Assembly (NCBI GenBank): GCA_902557735.1
Contig: CACEBC010000010.1
Coordinates: 1 to 64,000 of the forward strand
Length of the DNA: 64,000 nt
Source: Porticoccaceae bacterium
Lineage (GTDB): Bacteria > Pseudomonadota > Gammaproteobacteria > Pseudomonadales > Porticoccaceae
Reading direction: 5' to 3'
Positions 16,707-26,311 of the stretch are shown in pieces. Within the stretch, counting starts at the first letter, position 1; the number at the start of each line of letters is the position of its first letter. A program made the position numbers and the translations under genes. The notes under the pieces are model-generated. The model made no database searches, had not been told where the DNA came from, and worked only from the letters and a program-made list of their open reading frames with translations.

Positions 16707-19403
16707 ATGTCCGTGTTTGATTCAGCTCCGATTTTTTTTGACCAAAAGCGTTTTTCGAGTGATCTAAATAGCCAAGATCCTGTGCGAGTATTCAAAAACG
16801 CGCTAAATGCAGCTGATAACCATTTCAATAATAGATTCAATGAGGGAGACGAAGCCCACAGACTAGTGAGAGAGAGGGCAGCATTTGTCGATTTAATGCT
16901 TCGGTATGCATGGAAAAATTACAAGTGGGATCCCAAAATTTGTCTAATTGCTGTCGGCGGTTATGGTAGAGGACAATTGCATCCGCATTCGGATATAGAT
17001 CTCCTCATCCTCGCGGATAAAAAAGTAGCTCACAAATACAAAAAAAGCATTGAACAGTACTTAGCTTTTCTATGGGACACGCGCCTGCAGATTAGTCATA
17101 GCGTCCGTTCTATTAGACAATGTGTCGACGCCGCAAAACGAGATATCACGATAGCCACCAATTTAATGGAGACACGCCTAATCTGTGGGGATTTAGTAAA
17201 TCACCAGAAACTTGTTCAAGCGACAGGCCCCGACCATATATGGAGTTCTGCTGATTTTTATGCGGGCAAACTTAAAGAGCAGAGAGCACGCCATAAAAAA
17301 CACGACGACACTGAGTACAACTTAGAACCAAATGTTAAAGATGCGCCCGGTGGTCTTCGCGACGTGCAACTTATAGATTGGACTGCAAAACGACACTTTA
17401 ATGTGAGCAGACGTTCGCAGCTAGTTGAAAAAGGCTTCCTGCTCCAACACGAATACTTAAAACTTTACTCGGACGAGGAATTTTTATGGAGGGTAAGGTA
17501 TGGTCTTCATCTGATAGCCAATAGAGCCGAAGAACGGCTTTTATTTGACCATCAGAGAAAATTAGCCCTAATGCTCGGTTATGAGGATGTGAGGGGCAAA
17601 CTGGGTGTTGAAAACTTCATGCAAAAGTACTACCAAACGGTTCTATCAATAAGAGGATTGAGTGACGTTCTTCATCAACATCTTGATGAATCAATATATC
17701 GAGATAATAAAACAAAGCACAATATTAAAATTAGTGAGCATTTTGTCGTACGAGACGGCTTGATAGATGCGGCCTGCGCCAGCACTTTTTCAAATTACCC
17801 CTCAGGGTTGATAGAAATATTTGTCATCCTTGGAGAAAGCAATGAAATTGAGGGAATCAGGGCTTCAACTATCCGTCAAATCCGGCATTCAACTCACTTG
17901 ATCGATGACGGCTTTCGAATGAATCCGAAAAATACAAAATTATTTATGCGCCTGTTGAATGCACCATACAAGCTATCTTTTCAGTTAAATCGAATGAACC
18001 GCTACGGGATTCTAGGCAAATATCTGCCCGAATTTGGGAAAATCGTTGGACAAATGCAACATGATCTTTTCCATATTTATCCAGTCGATGTGCATACTCT
18101 TGAGGTCATCAAGAATATACGGAGATTGGCAAGGCCCGAAATTGCCAGACAATTTCCAATACCCTCTCACATATTCAAAAACTTGGCCAAACCTGAACTC
18201 CTAATAATTTCAGCTCTGTATCACGATATCGCTAAGGGGAGAGGCGGTGATCATTCGTCACTAGGAGCTGATGATGTCGCTGATTTCTCTAAGAGACATG
18301 GATTAGAGGAAAATGAAACTAAGTTAGTGCGATGGCTTGTTGAGAACCACTTAATCATGTCTTTCGTTTCGCAAAGAGAGGACATCTCTGATCCCCAAGT
18401 GATCCATCGTTTTGCAGAGCAAGTCGGTGATCAAATGCATCTGGATTACCTTTATGTTCTTACTGTTGGCGATATCAATGCCACAAATCCGAATTTGTGG
18501 ACCGAATGGAAAGGATCACTCCTGCAAAATCTCTATATTCAAACCAAACGAGCCTTGGAACGGGGGCTAGGTATACCTATCGACAAATCAAAATGGGCTC
18601 AGAACGCAAAAAGCGTGATATGCAAAAACCTGCTTGAGCATGAAATCGCACCCACGGAAGCTCAAATGATATGGGGAGACATGGGCGATGAGTTTTTCCT
18701 CAGAGAGACGGTCGATGATATAACCAGATATACAGCCGCGATAGCGCAACATAAACAGCGGCCTAGGGATCACAAAAACAAGCTGATGCCCGTCGTTTTA
18801 TTAAAAGATGTTGGTGTCGAAATAGCGGTAGCGACGCAGATTTTCGTTTTTTCTCAAAACGAACACAATACACTTTCGATAGCCGCAGCAACATTGGACA
18901 AACTCAATCTAAATATTCAAGACGCAAGATTGCATACAAATAGCGAAGATAACTCATTTGACGTATTCTATGTCTTAGATGTCGACGGCGCGCCCGTAGG
19001 AGGAAATGCAGTTTTAAGCAAACAAATATGCTCTTCCCTGCGATCAGCGATTTTGAACCCTGAATCAATTGATTTCGACATAAAGAGGCGAACGTCGCGG
19101 CAATTAAAAAGTTTTACACAACAGACAACTGCAAACTTTAAGATGGACGTAGAGACAAATTCCAGTTGGTTGGAAGTAATTACACCTGATAGACCCGGTC
19201 TTTTGGCTCGTATAGCAAACATATTTTATAGATTTAATCTCCGAGTAATGACTGCCAAAATTTCGACTTTAGGTGAGCGGGTGGAAGATGTTTTCCACCT
19301 AACAGATGCATCACGGGGTCCGATTGCTGATATTGACATCGTGAGACGTGTTGAAAAAACAATATGTGAAGAGCTGGGCGACATCAGCCAAACTACCGAC
19401 TAA
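16707..19403 (+). CDS. glnD: [Protein-PII] uridylyltransferase / uridylyl-removing enzyme
   Basis: GlnD senses glutamine and adds or removes UMP on PII proteins, so it controls glutamine synthetase and nitrogen genes. The 898-residue protein has a nucleotidyltransferase domain (GGYGRGQLHPHSDIDLL, residues 84-100), an HD hydrolase domain for UMP removal (ALYHDIAKGRGGDHS, near residue 505), and two C-terminal ACT domains (about 710-790 and 820-895; the second starts WLEVITPDRPGLLARI) that bind glutamine. It begins 14 bases after map. The map-glnD-dapC order matches Pseudomonas. Confidence 0.96.
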   Translation: MSVFDSAPIFFDQKRFSSDLNSQDPVRVFKNALNAADNHFNNRFNEGDEAHRLVRERAAFVDLMLRYAWKNYKWDPKICLIAVGGYGRGQLHPHSDIDLLILADKKVAHKYKKSIEQYLAFLWDTRLQISHSVRSIRQCVDAAKRDITIATNLMETRLICGDLVNHQKLVQATGPDHIWSSADFYAGKLKEQRARHKKHDDTEYNLEPNVKDAPGGLRDVQLIDWTAKRHFNVSRRSQLVEKGFLLQHEYLKLYSDEEFLWRVRYGLHLIANRAEERLLFDHQRKLALMLGYEDVRGKLGVENFMQKYYQTVLSIRGLSDVLHQHLDESIYRDNKTKHNIKISEHFVVRDGLIDAACASTFSNYPSGLIEIFVILGESNEIEGIRASTIRQIRHSTHLIDDGFRMNPKNTKLFMRLLNAPYKLSFQLNRMNRYGILGKYLPEFGKIVGQMQHDLFHIYPVDVHTLEVIKNIRRLARPEIARQFPIPSHIFKNLAKPELLIISALYHDIAKGRGGDHSSLGADDVADFSKRHGLEENETKLVRWLVENHLIMSFVSQREDISDPQVIHRFAEQVGDQMHLDYLYVLTVGDINATNPNLWTEWKGSLLQNLYIQTKRALERGLGIPIDKSKWAQNAKSVICKNLLEHEIAPTEAQMIWGDMGDEFFLRETVDDITRYTAAIAQHKQRPRDHKNKLMPVVLLKDVGVEIAVATQIFVFSQNEHNTLSIAAATLDKLNLNIQDARLHTNSEDNSFDVFYVLDVDGAPVGGNAVLSKQICSSLRSAILNPESIDFDIKRRTSRQLKSFTQQTTANFKMDVETNSSWLEVITPDRPGLLARIANIFYRFNLRVMTAKISTLGERVEDVFHLTDASRGPIADIDIVRRVEKTICEELGDISQTTD

Positions 19404-19432
19404 CGTGAAAAGAACTACCCGCAGGGAAAAAT

Positions 19433-20629
19433 ATGCATCCAAGTTTGCTTAAGCTTAAAGCATATCCCTTCGAGCGCCTAAAGGACGCGCTAGCTGATAT
19501 TTCGCCTCCCAGGAATACTACCCATCTATCATTTTCGATCGGAGAACCAAAACATCGCTTCCCAAGTTTCTTAAAACAAGTATTGAATGACTCTATCCAT
19601 GGGTTTAATTACTACCCATCGATCAAAGGAACAGAATATTTTCGACACGCTGCTGCAGATTGGCTAATCACGCGGTACGGATTGGATTCGAATGCCATCG
19701 ACATTGACTCTAATATTCTCCCAATTAATGGGTCAAGAGAAGGACTTTTTGCCTTTACACAATTTCGGATTGATCCAACAAAGGATCCGTTGATTGTAAC
19801 AAGTAACCCTTTTTACCAAATATATGAGGGTGCTGCGATAATCGCTGGTGCGCGAATCAAATTTATTAATTCTGTAGCCGAAAATAATTTTTCACCCGAT
19901 TTCAGTAGGATTTCAGAAAATGAATGGCGACGATGCCAGATACTTCATCTGTGTTCGCCAAATAATCCTACTGGGACGGTCCTTAGTACCGAACAAATCA
20001 CCGAAGCAATTGAATTAGCGCTTAAGCACGACTTTACAATCGTGAGCGATGAGTGCTACTCGGAGATTTATCTTGACGAGGATTTTCCTCCGCCAGGCTT
20101 GCTGGAGGTTTGCAAAACGATCGGTAACGATAAGTTTAAAAACTGCATCGTATTTCACAGCTTATCTAAAAGATCTAACGTTCCAGGACTAAGGTCTGGC
20201 ATAGTAACTGGAGATGCTGAATTGATCACCCAATTTTTGCGTTTCAGAACTTATCATGGTTCTTCGATGTCTCCGACTGTGCAAAAGATTTCGGAGGCAC
20301 TATGGCAAGATGAAACGCACGTTTTGGAGAACCGGGCACATTACAGAAACAAATTTTCTGCCGTGATTGAAATTCTAAAGCCGGTAATGTCTTTTCCAGA
20401 TCCAAAAGCTAGTTTTTACCTTTGGCCAAAGACTCCGATCGACGATATAGCTATGACCCGTGATCTCTACTCAAAGCAAAATCTCACTGTACTTCCGGGG
20501 CAGTTCATGTCTCGTCTCTCGGACGGCACCAATCCCGGGAGAAATCGGCTTAGACTTGCGTTAGTAGCGCCCGTCGCAGAATGCAGGGAAGGTGCTAACC
20601 GAATAGCATCCTACATCAAAGAACTCTGA
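19433..20629 (+). CDS. dapC: N-succinyldiaminopimelate aminotransferase DapC
   Basis: DapC is a fold-type I PLP aminotransferase that converts N-succinyl-2-amino-6-ketopimelate to N-succinyl-diaminopimelate, for lysine and peptidoglycan. The 398-residue protein begins with YPFERLKDALADISPP and SIGEPKH, has CSPNNPTGTVL, and the PLP lysine in FHSLSKRSNVPGLRSG. The specific assignment rests on the context between glnD and dapD, as in Pseudomonas; sequence alone would also allow a general class I aminotransferase. Its stop overlaps the nth start (TGATG). Confidence 0.87.
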   Translation: MHPSLLKLKAYPFERLKDALADISPPRNTTHLSFSIGEPKHRFPSFLKQVLNDSIHGFNYYPSIKGTEYFRHAAADWLITRYGLDSNAIDIDSNILPINGSREGLFAFTQFRIDPTKDPLIVTSNPFYQIYEGAAIIAGARIKFINSVAENNFSPDFSRISENEWRRCQILHLCSPNNPTGTVLSTEQITEAIELALKHDFTIVSDECYSEIYLDEDFPPPGLLEVCKTIGNDKFKNCIVFHSLSKRSNVPGLRSGIVTGDAELITQFLRFRTYHGSSMSPTVQKISEALWQDETHVLENRAHYRNKFSAVIEILKPVMSFPDPKASFYLWPKTPIDDIAMTRDLYSKQNLTVLPGQFMSRLSDGTNPGRNRLRLALVAPVAECREGANRIASYIKEL

Positions 20630-21282
20630 TGCTGAAAGCCGAAAGAGCAGCTTATATTGAAAAAAAACTGGATGAACTCTATCCAAACCCGCCCATCCCA
20701 CTAAAACATAAGACTCATTATCAGTTGCTCGTAGCTGTCTTGTTAAGCGCTCAATGCACGGATGAACGAGTAAATCAGGTAACCCCTATTTTATTTGGGA
20801 TTGCACCCAACCCTGAAGAGATGAGAAAACTGGGAGCAGATGAAATATATCAAGTGATTCGTCCTTGTGGCCTTGCACCAAAAAAATCAAGAGCAATAGC
20901 AGAGCTCTCCGACATACTCATTAGAAACTTTGATGGAAAAGTGCCTGATGAGATTAATGTGTTAGAAACACTACCTGGAGTCGGGCACAAAACTGCGAGT
21001 GTCGTTGTTGCTCAGGGTTTTGGAAAACCCAGTTTTCCCGTGGATACTCATATTTTTAGATTATCGCAGCGTTGGGGTTTGACCCGCGGTAAAAATGTGG
21101 CAGTGGCAGAAAGGGATTTAAAACGGGTCTTCCCAAAAGCAAGATGGAATGACTTGCATTTGCAAATTATTTTCTATGGAAGAGAACATTGCACGGCTCG
21201 AGGGTGCGACGGTCGTGTATGTGAAATTTGTCAACACTGTTATCCGAATAGAAAAACACCTTTCACTGCGATTAAAGCCTAA
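20629..21282 (+). CDS. nth: Endonuclease III (DNA glycosylase/AP lyase)
   Basis: Nth removes oxidised pyrimidines and nicks the resulting abasic site. The 217-residue protein has the helix-hairpin-helix LPGVGHKTASVVVAQGFG with the catalytic Lys, and PVDTHIFRLSQRWGL with the catalytic Asp. The C-terminal iron-sulfur region reads CTARGCDGRVCEICQHC. Relative to the E. coli spacing C-X6-C-X2-C-X5-C, cysteines 1, 11 and 17 are kept, position 8 is Gly, and extra cysteines stand at 6 and 14, so one ligand seems to have shifted. It is translationally coupled to dapC, which is unusual for nth. Confidence 0.93.
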   Translation: MLKAERAAYIEKKLDELYPNPPIPLKHKTHYQLLVAVLLSAQCTDERVNQVTPILFGIAPNPEEMRKLGADEIYQVIRPCGLAPKKSRAIAELSDILIRNFDGKVPDEINVLETLPGVGHKTASVVVAQGFGKPSFPVDTHIFRLSQRWGLTRGKNVAVAERDLKRVFPKARWNDLHLQIIFYGREHCTARGCDGRVCEICQHCYPNRKTPFTAIKA

Positions 21283-21316
21283 ACATTGTCCAAACAACTA
21301 TGAGGTATAAACAATT

Positions 21317-21664
21317 ATGACGACTATAGTTTATGGGATAAAAAATTGTGATAGCGTGAGAAATGCAAAAAGTTGGCTGATTGAAAACAATATCGAGTTT
21401 TCATTTCATGATTTCCAGAAGAATGGACTCGAGGAACAAATTGCCGCCAGATGGATTAAGAAAGTTCAATGGGATTCACTTTTGAACCGTCGCGGAATTA
21501 CTTGGCGTGGAATTGATCAGAAAACAAAAGATCAGATTGATAAGGTTACTATCGTGAACTTTTTATGCAACCACCCTATCGTTATTAAGCGCCCCATTTT
21601 GGAGCATGGTGAGTTATTGCTAGTAGGTTTCAATGAAACGAACTATCAGAAGCTATTCAATTGA
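21317..21664 (+). CDS. ArsC/Spx-family reductase-like protein (YffB type)
   Basis: This is a thioredoxin-fold protein of 115 residues of the ArsC family. It starts MTTIVYGIKNCDSVRNAKSW, with a single Cys in the N-terminal motif, and contains NRRGITWRGI and IKRPILEHGELLLVGF, typical of the YffB branch rather than true arsenate reductases. Genes of this type lie next to dapD in Pseudomonas and other gammaproteobacteria. The biochemical role is not known; a glutathione-dependent reductase activity has been suggested for relatives. A GAGGT at 21302-21306 is the likely ribosome binding site. Confidence 0.85.
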   Translation: MTTIVYGIKNCDSVRNAKSWLIENNIEFSFHDFQKNGLEEQIAARWIKKVQWDSLLNRRGITWRGIDQKTKDQIDKVTIVNFLCNHPIVIKRPILEHGELLLVGFNETNYQKLFN

Positions 21665-21699
21665 GCGCTTCTGATATTCGAGCAACGAGAGATTAAATT

Positions 21700-22728
21700 A
21701 TGAAAAATATATATGGTTTTGGTTTCGGCATCGGCACCAAAAATTCAAACGATGAATGGCTTGAAGTTTTCTTCCCATCACCAAAAGTCAATCTAACGTT
21801 ATCACAAAGTAATCTTTTCCGATCCCTTCTTGGTCGAGGCACGTTTGATCTCGAGCTCACGAAAACTAAACATAACAAATTATTTAAAGAGTTATCAGAA
21901 GCCCGCTTGGATGACATCGCTCAATCTTTATGGGCATTAAAAGACATGGGTGGAACTTTATTAGTAACGGTGTTGGCAGAGGATCAGGCGCCAAAATCCG
22001 TACCGCAGGCTTACTTGAAACTCCAATTACTTAGTCATCGGCTTGTAAAACCAAATGAAACGAATTTGAAGGGAATATTTGGACTTTTAAAAAACATCGC
22101 ATGGACAGATATTGGTCCTATCGATATCACGGAGCTTCCAGCGAAGATGCTTGAAGCTAGAAAAAACGGAAAGATGATAACCGTTCACTCTGTCGACAAA
22201 TTTCCTAAAATGACTGATTACGTGATCCCCTCAGGTGCACGAATCGCAGATGCCTCCAGAGTCAGGCTTGGCGCCTATATTGGAGCAGGTACAACAATCA
22301 TGCATGAGGGCTTTGTCAACTTTAATGCCGGCACAGAAGGAGCCGCCATGATTGAGGGCAGAATCTCGGCTGGGGTTTTCTGCGGGGAAGGATCCGATAT
22401 AGGAGGAGGCGCCTCAACCATGGGTACCCTATCAGGCGGTGGTGATGTAGTCATTTCTATAGGTCGAAATTGTCTATTAGGTGCCAATTCGGGACTCGGA
22501 ATACCTCTTGGAGACCGATGCACCATCGAAGCCGGTCTCTATGTAACTGCGGGAACTGTAGTCACTCTTATGAACGACGATGGTAGCGAAAATATTAAGC
22601 TCAAAGCGCGTGAGTTAGCATTTAAAAATGACTTGCTTTTTCGTCGAAATTCAACAAATGGTCGGGTTGAATGCCTTAGAAATAAAAAAGCAATTGATCT
22701 TAATGAAGAGCTTCATAAAAGCAATTAA
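21700..22728 (+). CDS. dapD: Tetrahydrodipicolinate N-succinyltransferase DapD
   Basis: DapD transfers succinyl from succinyl-CoA to tetrahydrodipicolinate, the entry to the succinylase route of lysine synthesis. At 342 residues it belongs to the long DapD type found in Pseudomonas, not the ~274-residue E. coli type. An N-terminal domain (about 1-170) precedes hexapeptide repeats (about 175-310) with VNFNAGTEGAAMIEGRIS and GGGDVVISIGRNCLLGANSG. Its presence with dapC shows the succinylated branch of diaminopimelate synthesis. It is the last gene of the plus-strand run; no clear terminator follows. Confidence 0.93.
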   Translation: MKNIYGFGFGIGTKNSNDEWLEVFFPSPKVNLTLSQSNLFRSLLGRGTFDLELTKTKHNKLFKELSEARLDDIAQSLWALKDMGGTLLVTVLAEDQAPKSVPQAYLKLQLLSHRLVKPNETNLKGIFGLLKNIAWTDIGPIDITELPAKMLEARKNGKMITVHSVDKFPKMTDYVIPSGARIADASRVRLGAYIGAGTTIMHEGFVNFNAGTEGAAMIEGRISAGVFCGEGSDIGGGASTMGTLSGGGDVVISIGRNCLLGANSGLGIPLGDRCTIEAGLYVTAGTVVTLMNDDGSENIKLKARELAFKNDLLFRRNSTNGRVECLRNKKAIDLNEELHKSN

Positions 22729-22801
22729 ATCATGGATCAATATGAGCAATATGAAGATATAGATATAACATAGATTCAAAGAATTGAATTAAAGCTAACT
22801 G

Positions 22802-23716
22802 TTATTTTGCATTCTCCGCGATAAGCTCGGCAAAACGTTCGAGAAGTTGGAGAGGGAGGTTGTGTCCCATGCCGGGAAAAACCACCAGACGAGAGTTTCG
22901 GATATGCTTAGCTGTGTCAATACCGGCACTTAACGGAACTAGTAAGTCTTCTCGACCATGGATAATCAAAGCAGGTATTTTCAAGGAGTTCAATAAATGC
23001 ACTCTATCTGGGGCGGTGTTTATAGCAGCCATTTGACGGAGATAGCCGGCAGGATTACTGCCCCGTCCGAACTCTAGCTCAGCCATCGCTCGCACGATAG
23101 AATCACTTACAGGGTATCCAGGGCTACCTAAGAATTGCAGAATTTCAACAGTATTATCTATTCTAGATTGACCTCTTGACGGTCTTTTCAGCATTTGCAT
23201 TGACGCTTTCCATGACGGTCTTCCTTTTTTCAAAACCCCACTCGTAGACATTATGGAGGTGAGAGAAAAAGCTCTGCTAGGGTAACGAGCAGAGGCAATC
23301 TGACAGATCATACCGCCCATGGACATGCCTACAAAGTGGGCCTGTTCTATACCCAAAGCATCTAGGATACCCACGGTATCGGCTGCCATATCGTCGAGAC
23401 TATAGGGTACCTTTACCGGAATCCCAAACCGAGACTTCATTACCTGACGAATAATGCCTGGGGCCTCCTTTCCAGTCATCCAATCACTAAGACCGATATC
23501 TCTATTGTCGAAACGGATAACAAAAAAATCCCTTGAGGCAAGATTCTGACAAAAGGCCTCCGGCCACCGAACCATTTGATTATACAAACCGGCCACCAAA
23601 ATTATCGCAGGTTGAGATTTCTTACCGAACGTTTCATAAGCAAACTTGAGCCCGTTTGAATTAATATACTTTGTCTCCTGATCGCGAGAATCAGACAATC
23701 CGTCTCGACGCATCAT
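22802..23716 (-). CDS. Alpha/beta hydrolase (RdmC/esterase-like)
   Basis: This is a single-domain alpha/beta hydrolase of about 304 residues. It has the oxyanion region ILVAGLYNQMVRWP, the nucleophile elbow GMSMGGMICQIAS (Ser of G-x-S-x-G), HGREDLLVPLSAG with the acid, and FPGMGHNLPLQL with the His. The stretch VIRFDNRDIGLSD is typical of the RdmC-like methylesterase and EstB-type group. There is no signal peptide. The substrate is unknown. ATG 23716 is chosen over TTG 23725. It ends 73 bases from dapD, convergent. Confidence 0.8.
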   Translation of the reverse strand: MMRRDGLSDSRDQETKYINSNGLKFAYETFGKKSQPAIILVAGLYNQMVRWPEAFCQNLASRDFFVIRFDNRDIGLSDWMTGKEAPGIIRQVMKSRFGIPVKVPYSLDDMAADTVGILDALGIEQAHFVGMSMGGMICQIASARYPSRAFSLTSIMSTSGVLKKGRPSWKASMQMLKRPSRGQSRIDNTVEILQFLGSPGYPVSDSIVRAMAELEFGRGSNPAGYLRQMAAINTAPDRVHLLNSLKIPALIIHGREDLLVPLSAGIDTAKHIRNSRLVVFPGMGHNLPLQLLERFAELIAENAK

Positions 23717-24132
23717 TGATTCCAAAAATTACTTTTCTCATAACTTAACACTCATTACACCAACTTCTAAAATTCGGAATTCATCTACATACGTTTTTGA
23801 AACGTGACGATTCCAATTGATTATTCTCCTATCTCACTATAGAAGATAATATTGGCTTGACTTGGGAAAAACAAACGGATCTCTCAGCTCAATCAATGGC
23901 CTAAAGCTCGCCTTCCTGAGGGATTCACTTGACGGCCAAATGGCGCCTTGCCATTCTTTTTCTTAGCAACTAAATCCAGCTGACTTTGACGCTTCCCACG
24001 CTTACCACTATCGCTTGAGTTTATTTTTTAAACTAAAATTCTTGCCGGTTAAACGCCGACCCTTGAATAAAAAATATAAAGAGTATCTCTATCTTTTAGA
24101 TGCACCAAGCATTGTATATCCAAAATAAATTG
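23717..24132. other. Intergenic region (416 bases), possible gene remnant
   Basis: No complete gene is seen. On the minus strand between about 24030 and 23898 there is an open frame of about 44 codons without a usable start codon. It codes for a very basic peptide (KRGKRQSQLDLVAKKKNGKA followed by PFGRQVNPSGRRALGH) and looks like the end of a lost gene rather than random sequence. The part next to the hydrolase gene should hold its promoter; no clear -35/-10 pair was found. No terminator hairpin with a T-run is seen after the alkylsulfatase gene. Confidence 0.4.
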
Positions 24133-26103
24133 CTACGGTGTAACAATATTAAAGCTCGGGTTTTTTCCGTCAAAGAGCCTGAAAAATTGCAGCAAGGCAA
24201 TGAAGCTACCCTCAATTGCGAGCTCGTCAGACATCAAAGTATCTGCAAAGCCTGCCTTGTCAGTAAGCATATCAACAAAGAGGCTGTGGGTCAGCTTGAT
24301 GGACGCATCGGCCGAAAGCTGCTCATCAGTTTCACGAAAATGTAAAACAGAATTTCTGATGAATAATAGAAAAGTTTTATCCTTGTCTGTAAATTCTACC
24401 TTTACACTAATAGCCTTCCCTGAGGCAATCTCTGGATCTATATTTGTGGCCAGTGATAGCATGAAACTATCAAGAGAAACTTCTTGAATAAACGCTGAGG
24501 CAAGGCCAATATCGTTCCGACTATAGTTATTACCTTGCCTCAACTCTTTGGCTGCAGAGAGAAAAATATCCCGCCACACGCCAGACTCAGCTTGATATCC
24601 CATTTGGGTGTATGAATAAGCTAAAAGATCATAAGCTCTGGTCTTAGAGACACCTGAAAACATAAGATGGTTTAGCAGCTCTGCGGCCCAACGATATTCC
24701 CCATTATCCACCGCTTCCTCTGCATGACCTAGCACTGCTTCAACTCCTCCCATGAGTGTTATATATCGAGATGCAGTTTCAACGGCTGGAAGTTGATCAA
24801 GATGCACAGGATTACCGTCATACCAACCAAAATAATATTGGTAGACTGCTTTTACATTATGGCTAAGGGTTCCATAGTAACCTTGAACATGGCTCGCATC
24901 CGCCAAATTTGGGGGCAAATGCAGTTCTTCAGCAATTTCTCTGGGAGTCAATCCCTTATTGGCGAGACGTAGTGTCTGGTCATGGATAAAACGGTAAAGA
25001 TCTTGCTGTTGCTCGAGCTGTTGGATGATTCTGCCATTGCCCCACGTGGGCCAATGATGGCTTATAAACAAGGTTTCAACTTCAGGCAAGCGATCTATGA
25101 TAGAACCGATGTACTCGCTCCATCGATAGGCATCACGAACTTTAGCACCGCGCAAGGTAAGTATATTGTGCATGGTACGAGAGATTACTTCGGCGCCGCA
25201 AAATGCACGCTTCTCAGGCAGATAAAAGGTCATTTCAGCAGGCGCCTCTGAGTCAGGCATATTAAAAAAAATGAAACTTACTCCATCAATGATGAGAGGT
25301 TCCTCCGATTTATTGATTTCTATCGTGGGTTTTGCGATTGATGTGCTTCCCGATATAACTCGCTTCCCAAGCCCCGAATCGACATGCCCAAATACCGAAG
25401 TGTCTAGCTCGAAACCCATCATGTATGATGCCCTTCTTGCCATCGCGGGGCCGGCCAATATATTTTCACTAGTTGCTTCATACAAAAAGCCCGACGGAGC
25501 GATAATAGGAAGATCATCATTATTGGATCGAGCGATCAGATTTTGCACCCCACCAAAATGGTCTATGTGACTATGAGAAATAATGATAGCGGTGGGAATA
25601 ATAGCGCCGAGGTGAAGTTCAGCGAATTCGATGGCAGCCCGCGTCGACTCAATCGTTGTCAGCGGATCTACGATGATCCAGCCGTTCTCGCTTTTGATCA
25701 GGGTCATGTTTGCAAGATCAAAACCTCGGATTTGAAAAATATCATCTTCAACCTCAAACAAACCTCTAAAGGAATTTAATCTCGCTTGTCTCCATAGACT
25801 CGGATTCACGGTTGGGGGTGGCTCGACTCCAGTAAATATCGTGTCACTAGGACCCCAAATGGGCTGACCGTCATAGCCAAGTGGACCAATATTGGGCGCC
25901 AGCGCGATCAAACCTCGTTTTGCGTTCACGAAGTCATCATGCAGATTTAATAATCCTCGATCGGCAAAAGGTGCGTTCGCGAGAAGCGTATGTTCACTAG
26001 CGGCACGTGAAAAAACAAAGTCTTTCGAATTCAATTCTAAATCTCTGTCACAACCCCATAAAATAAGGAATACAAATAGCAGGCCACAGTTGAAGCTTTT
26101 CAT
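24133..26103 (-). CDS. Alkylsulfatase-like metallo-beta-lactamase protein
   Basis: The ~656-residue product has the layout of SdsA1/BDS1 linear alkylsulfatases, which free sulfate from alkyl sulfates. An N-terminal metallo-beta-lactamase domain has IISHSHIDHFGGVQNL (HxHxDH), AEVISRTMHNILTLRGAKVRD and FISHHWPTWGNGR. A dimerisation region (YYGTLSHNVKAVYQYYFGWY) and a C-terminal SCP2-like domain follow. The N terminus (MKSFNCGLLFVFLILWGC) looks like a lipoprotein or export signal, though Trp at -2 of the lipobox is unusual. ATG 26103 is favoured over the upstream TTG by GAGGTG six bases before it. The exact sulfate ester is unknown. Confidence 0.88.
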   Translation of the reverse strand: MKSFNCGLLFVFLILWGCDRDLELNSKDFVFSRAASEHTLLANAPFADRGLLNLHDDFVNAKRGLIALAPNIGPLGYDGQPIWGPSDTIFTGVEPPPTVNPSLWRQARLNSFRGLFEVEDDIFQIRGFDLANMTLIKSENGWIIVDPLTTIESTRAAIEFAELHLGAIIPTAIIISHSHIDHFGGVQNLIARSNNDDLPIIAPSGFLYEATSENILAGPAMARRASYMMGFELDTSVFGHVDSGLGKRVISGSTSIAKPTIEINKSEEPLIIDGVSFIFFNMPDSEAPAEMTFYLPEKRAFCGAEVISRTMHNILTLRGAKVRDAYRWSEYIGSIIDRLPEVETLFISHHWPTWGNGRIIQQLEQQQDLYRFIHDQTLRLANKGLTPREIAEELHLPPNLADASHVQGYYGTLSHNVKAVYQYYFGWYDGNPVHLDQLPAVETASRYITLMGGVEAVLGHAEEAVDNGEYRWAAELLNHLMFSGVSKTRAYDLLAYSYTQMGYQAESGVWRDIFLSAAKELRQGNNYSRNDIGLASAFIQEVSLDSFMLSLATNIDPEIASGKAISVKVEFTDKDKTFLLFIRNSVLHFRETDEQLSADASIKLTHSLFVDMLTDKAGFADTLMSDELAIEGSFIALLQFFRLFDGKNPSFNIVTP

Positions 26104-26311
26104 AAAACACCTCGAATACAAGTCATGAGACCTGCGTTGGTTGATTCCGCGTCGTTGAATGTTATGTGTCGTTACTTAACGGCTCGATTATGAGGTTATT
26201 AACTCAAATCGCAAGATATACCTCAAACAAGATCTTGAAAGCGCCAAGTATACTGTGCACGGGGCATCGGACAGAAAGTGAGAGTAATGAGCTTTTCATT
26301 GTCAAAGCTTC

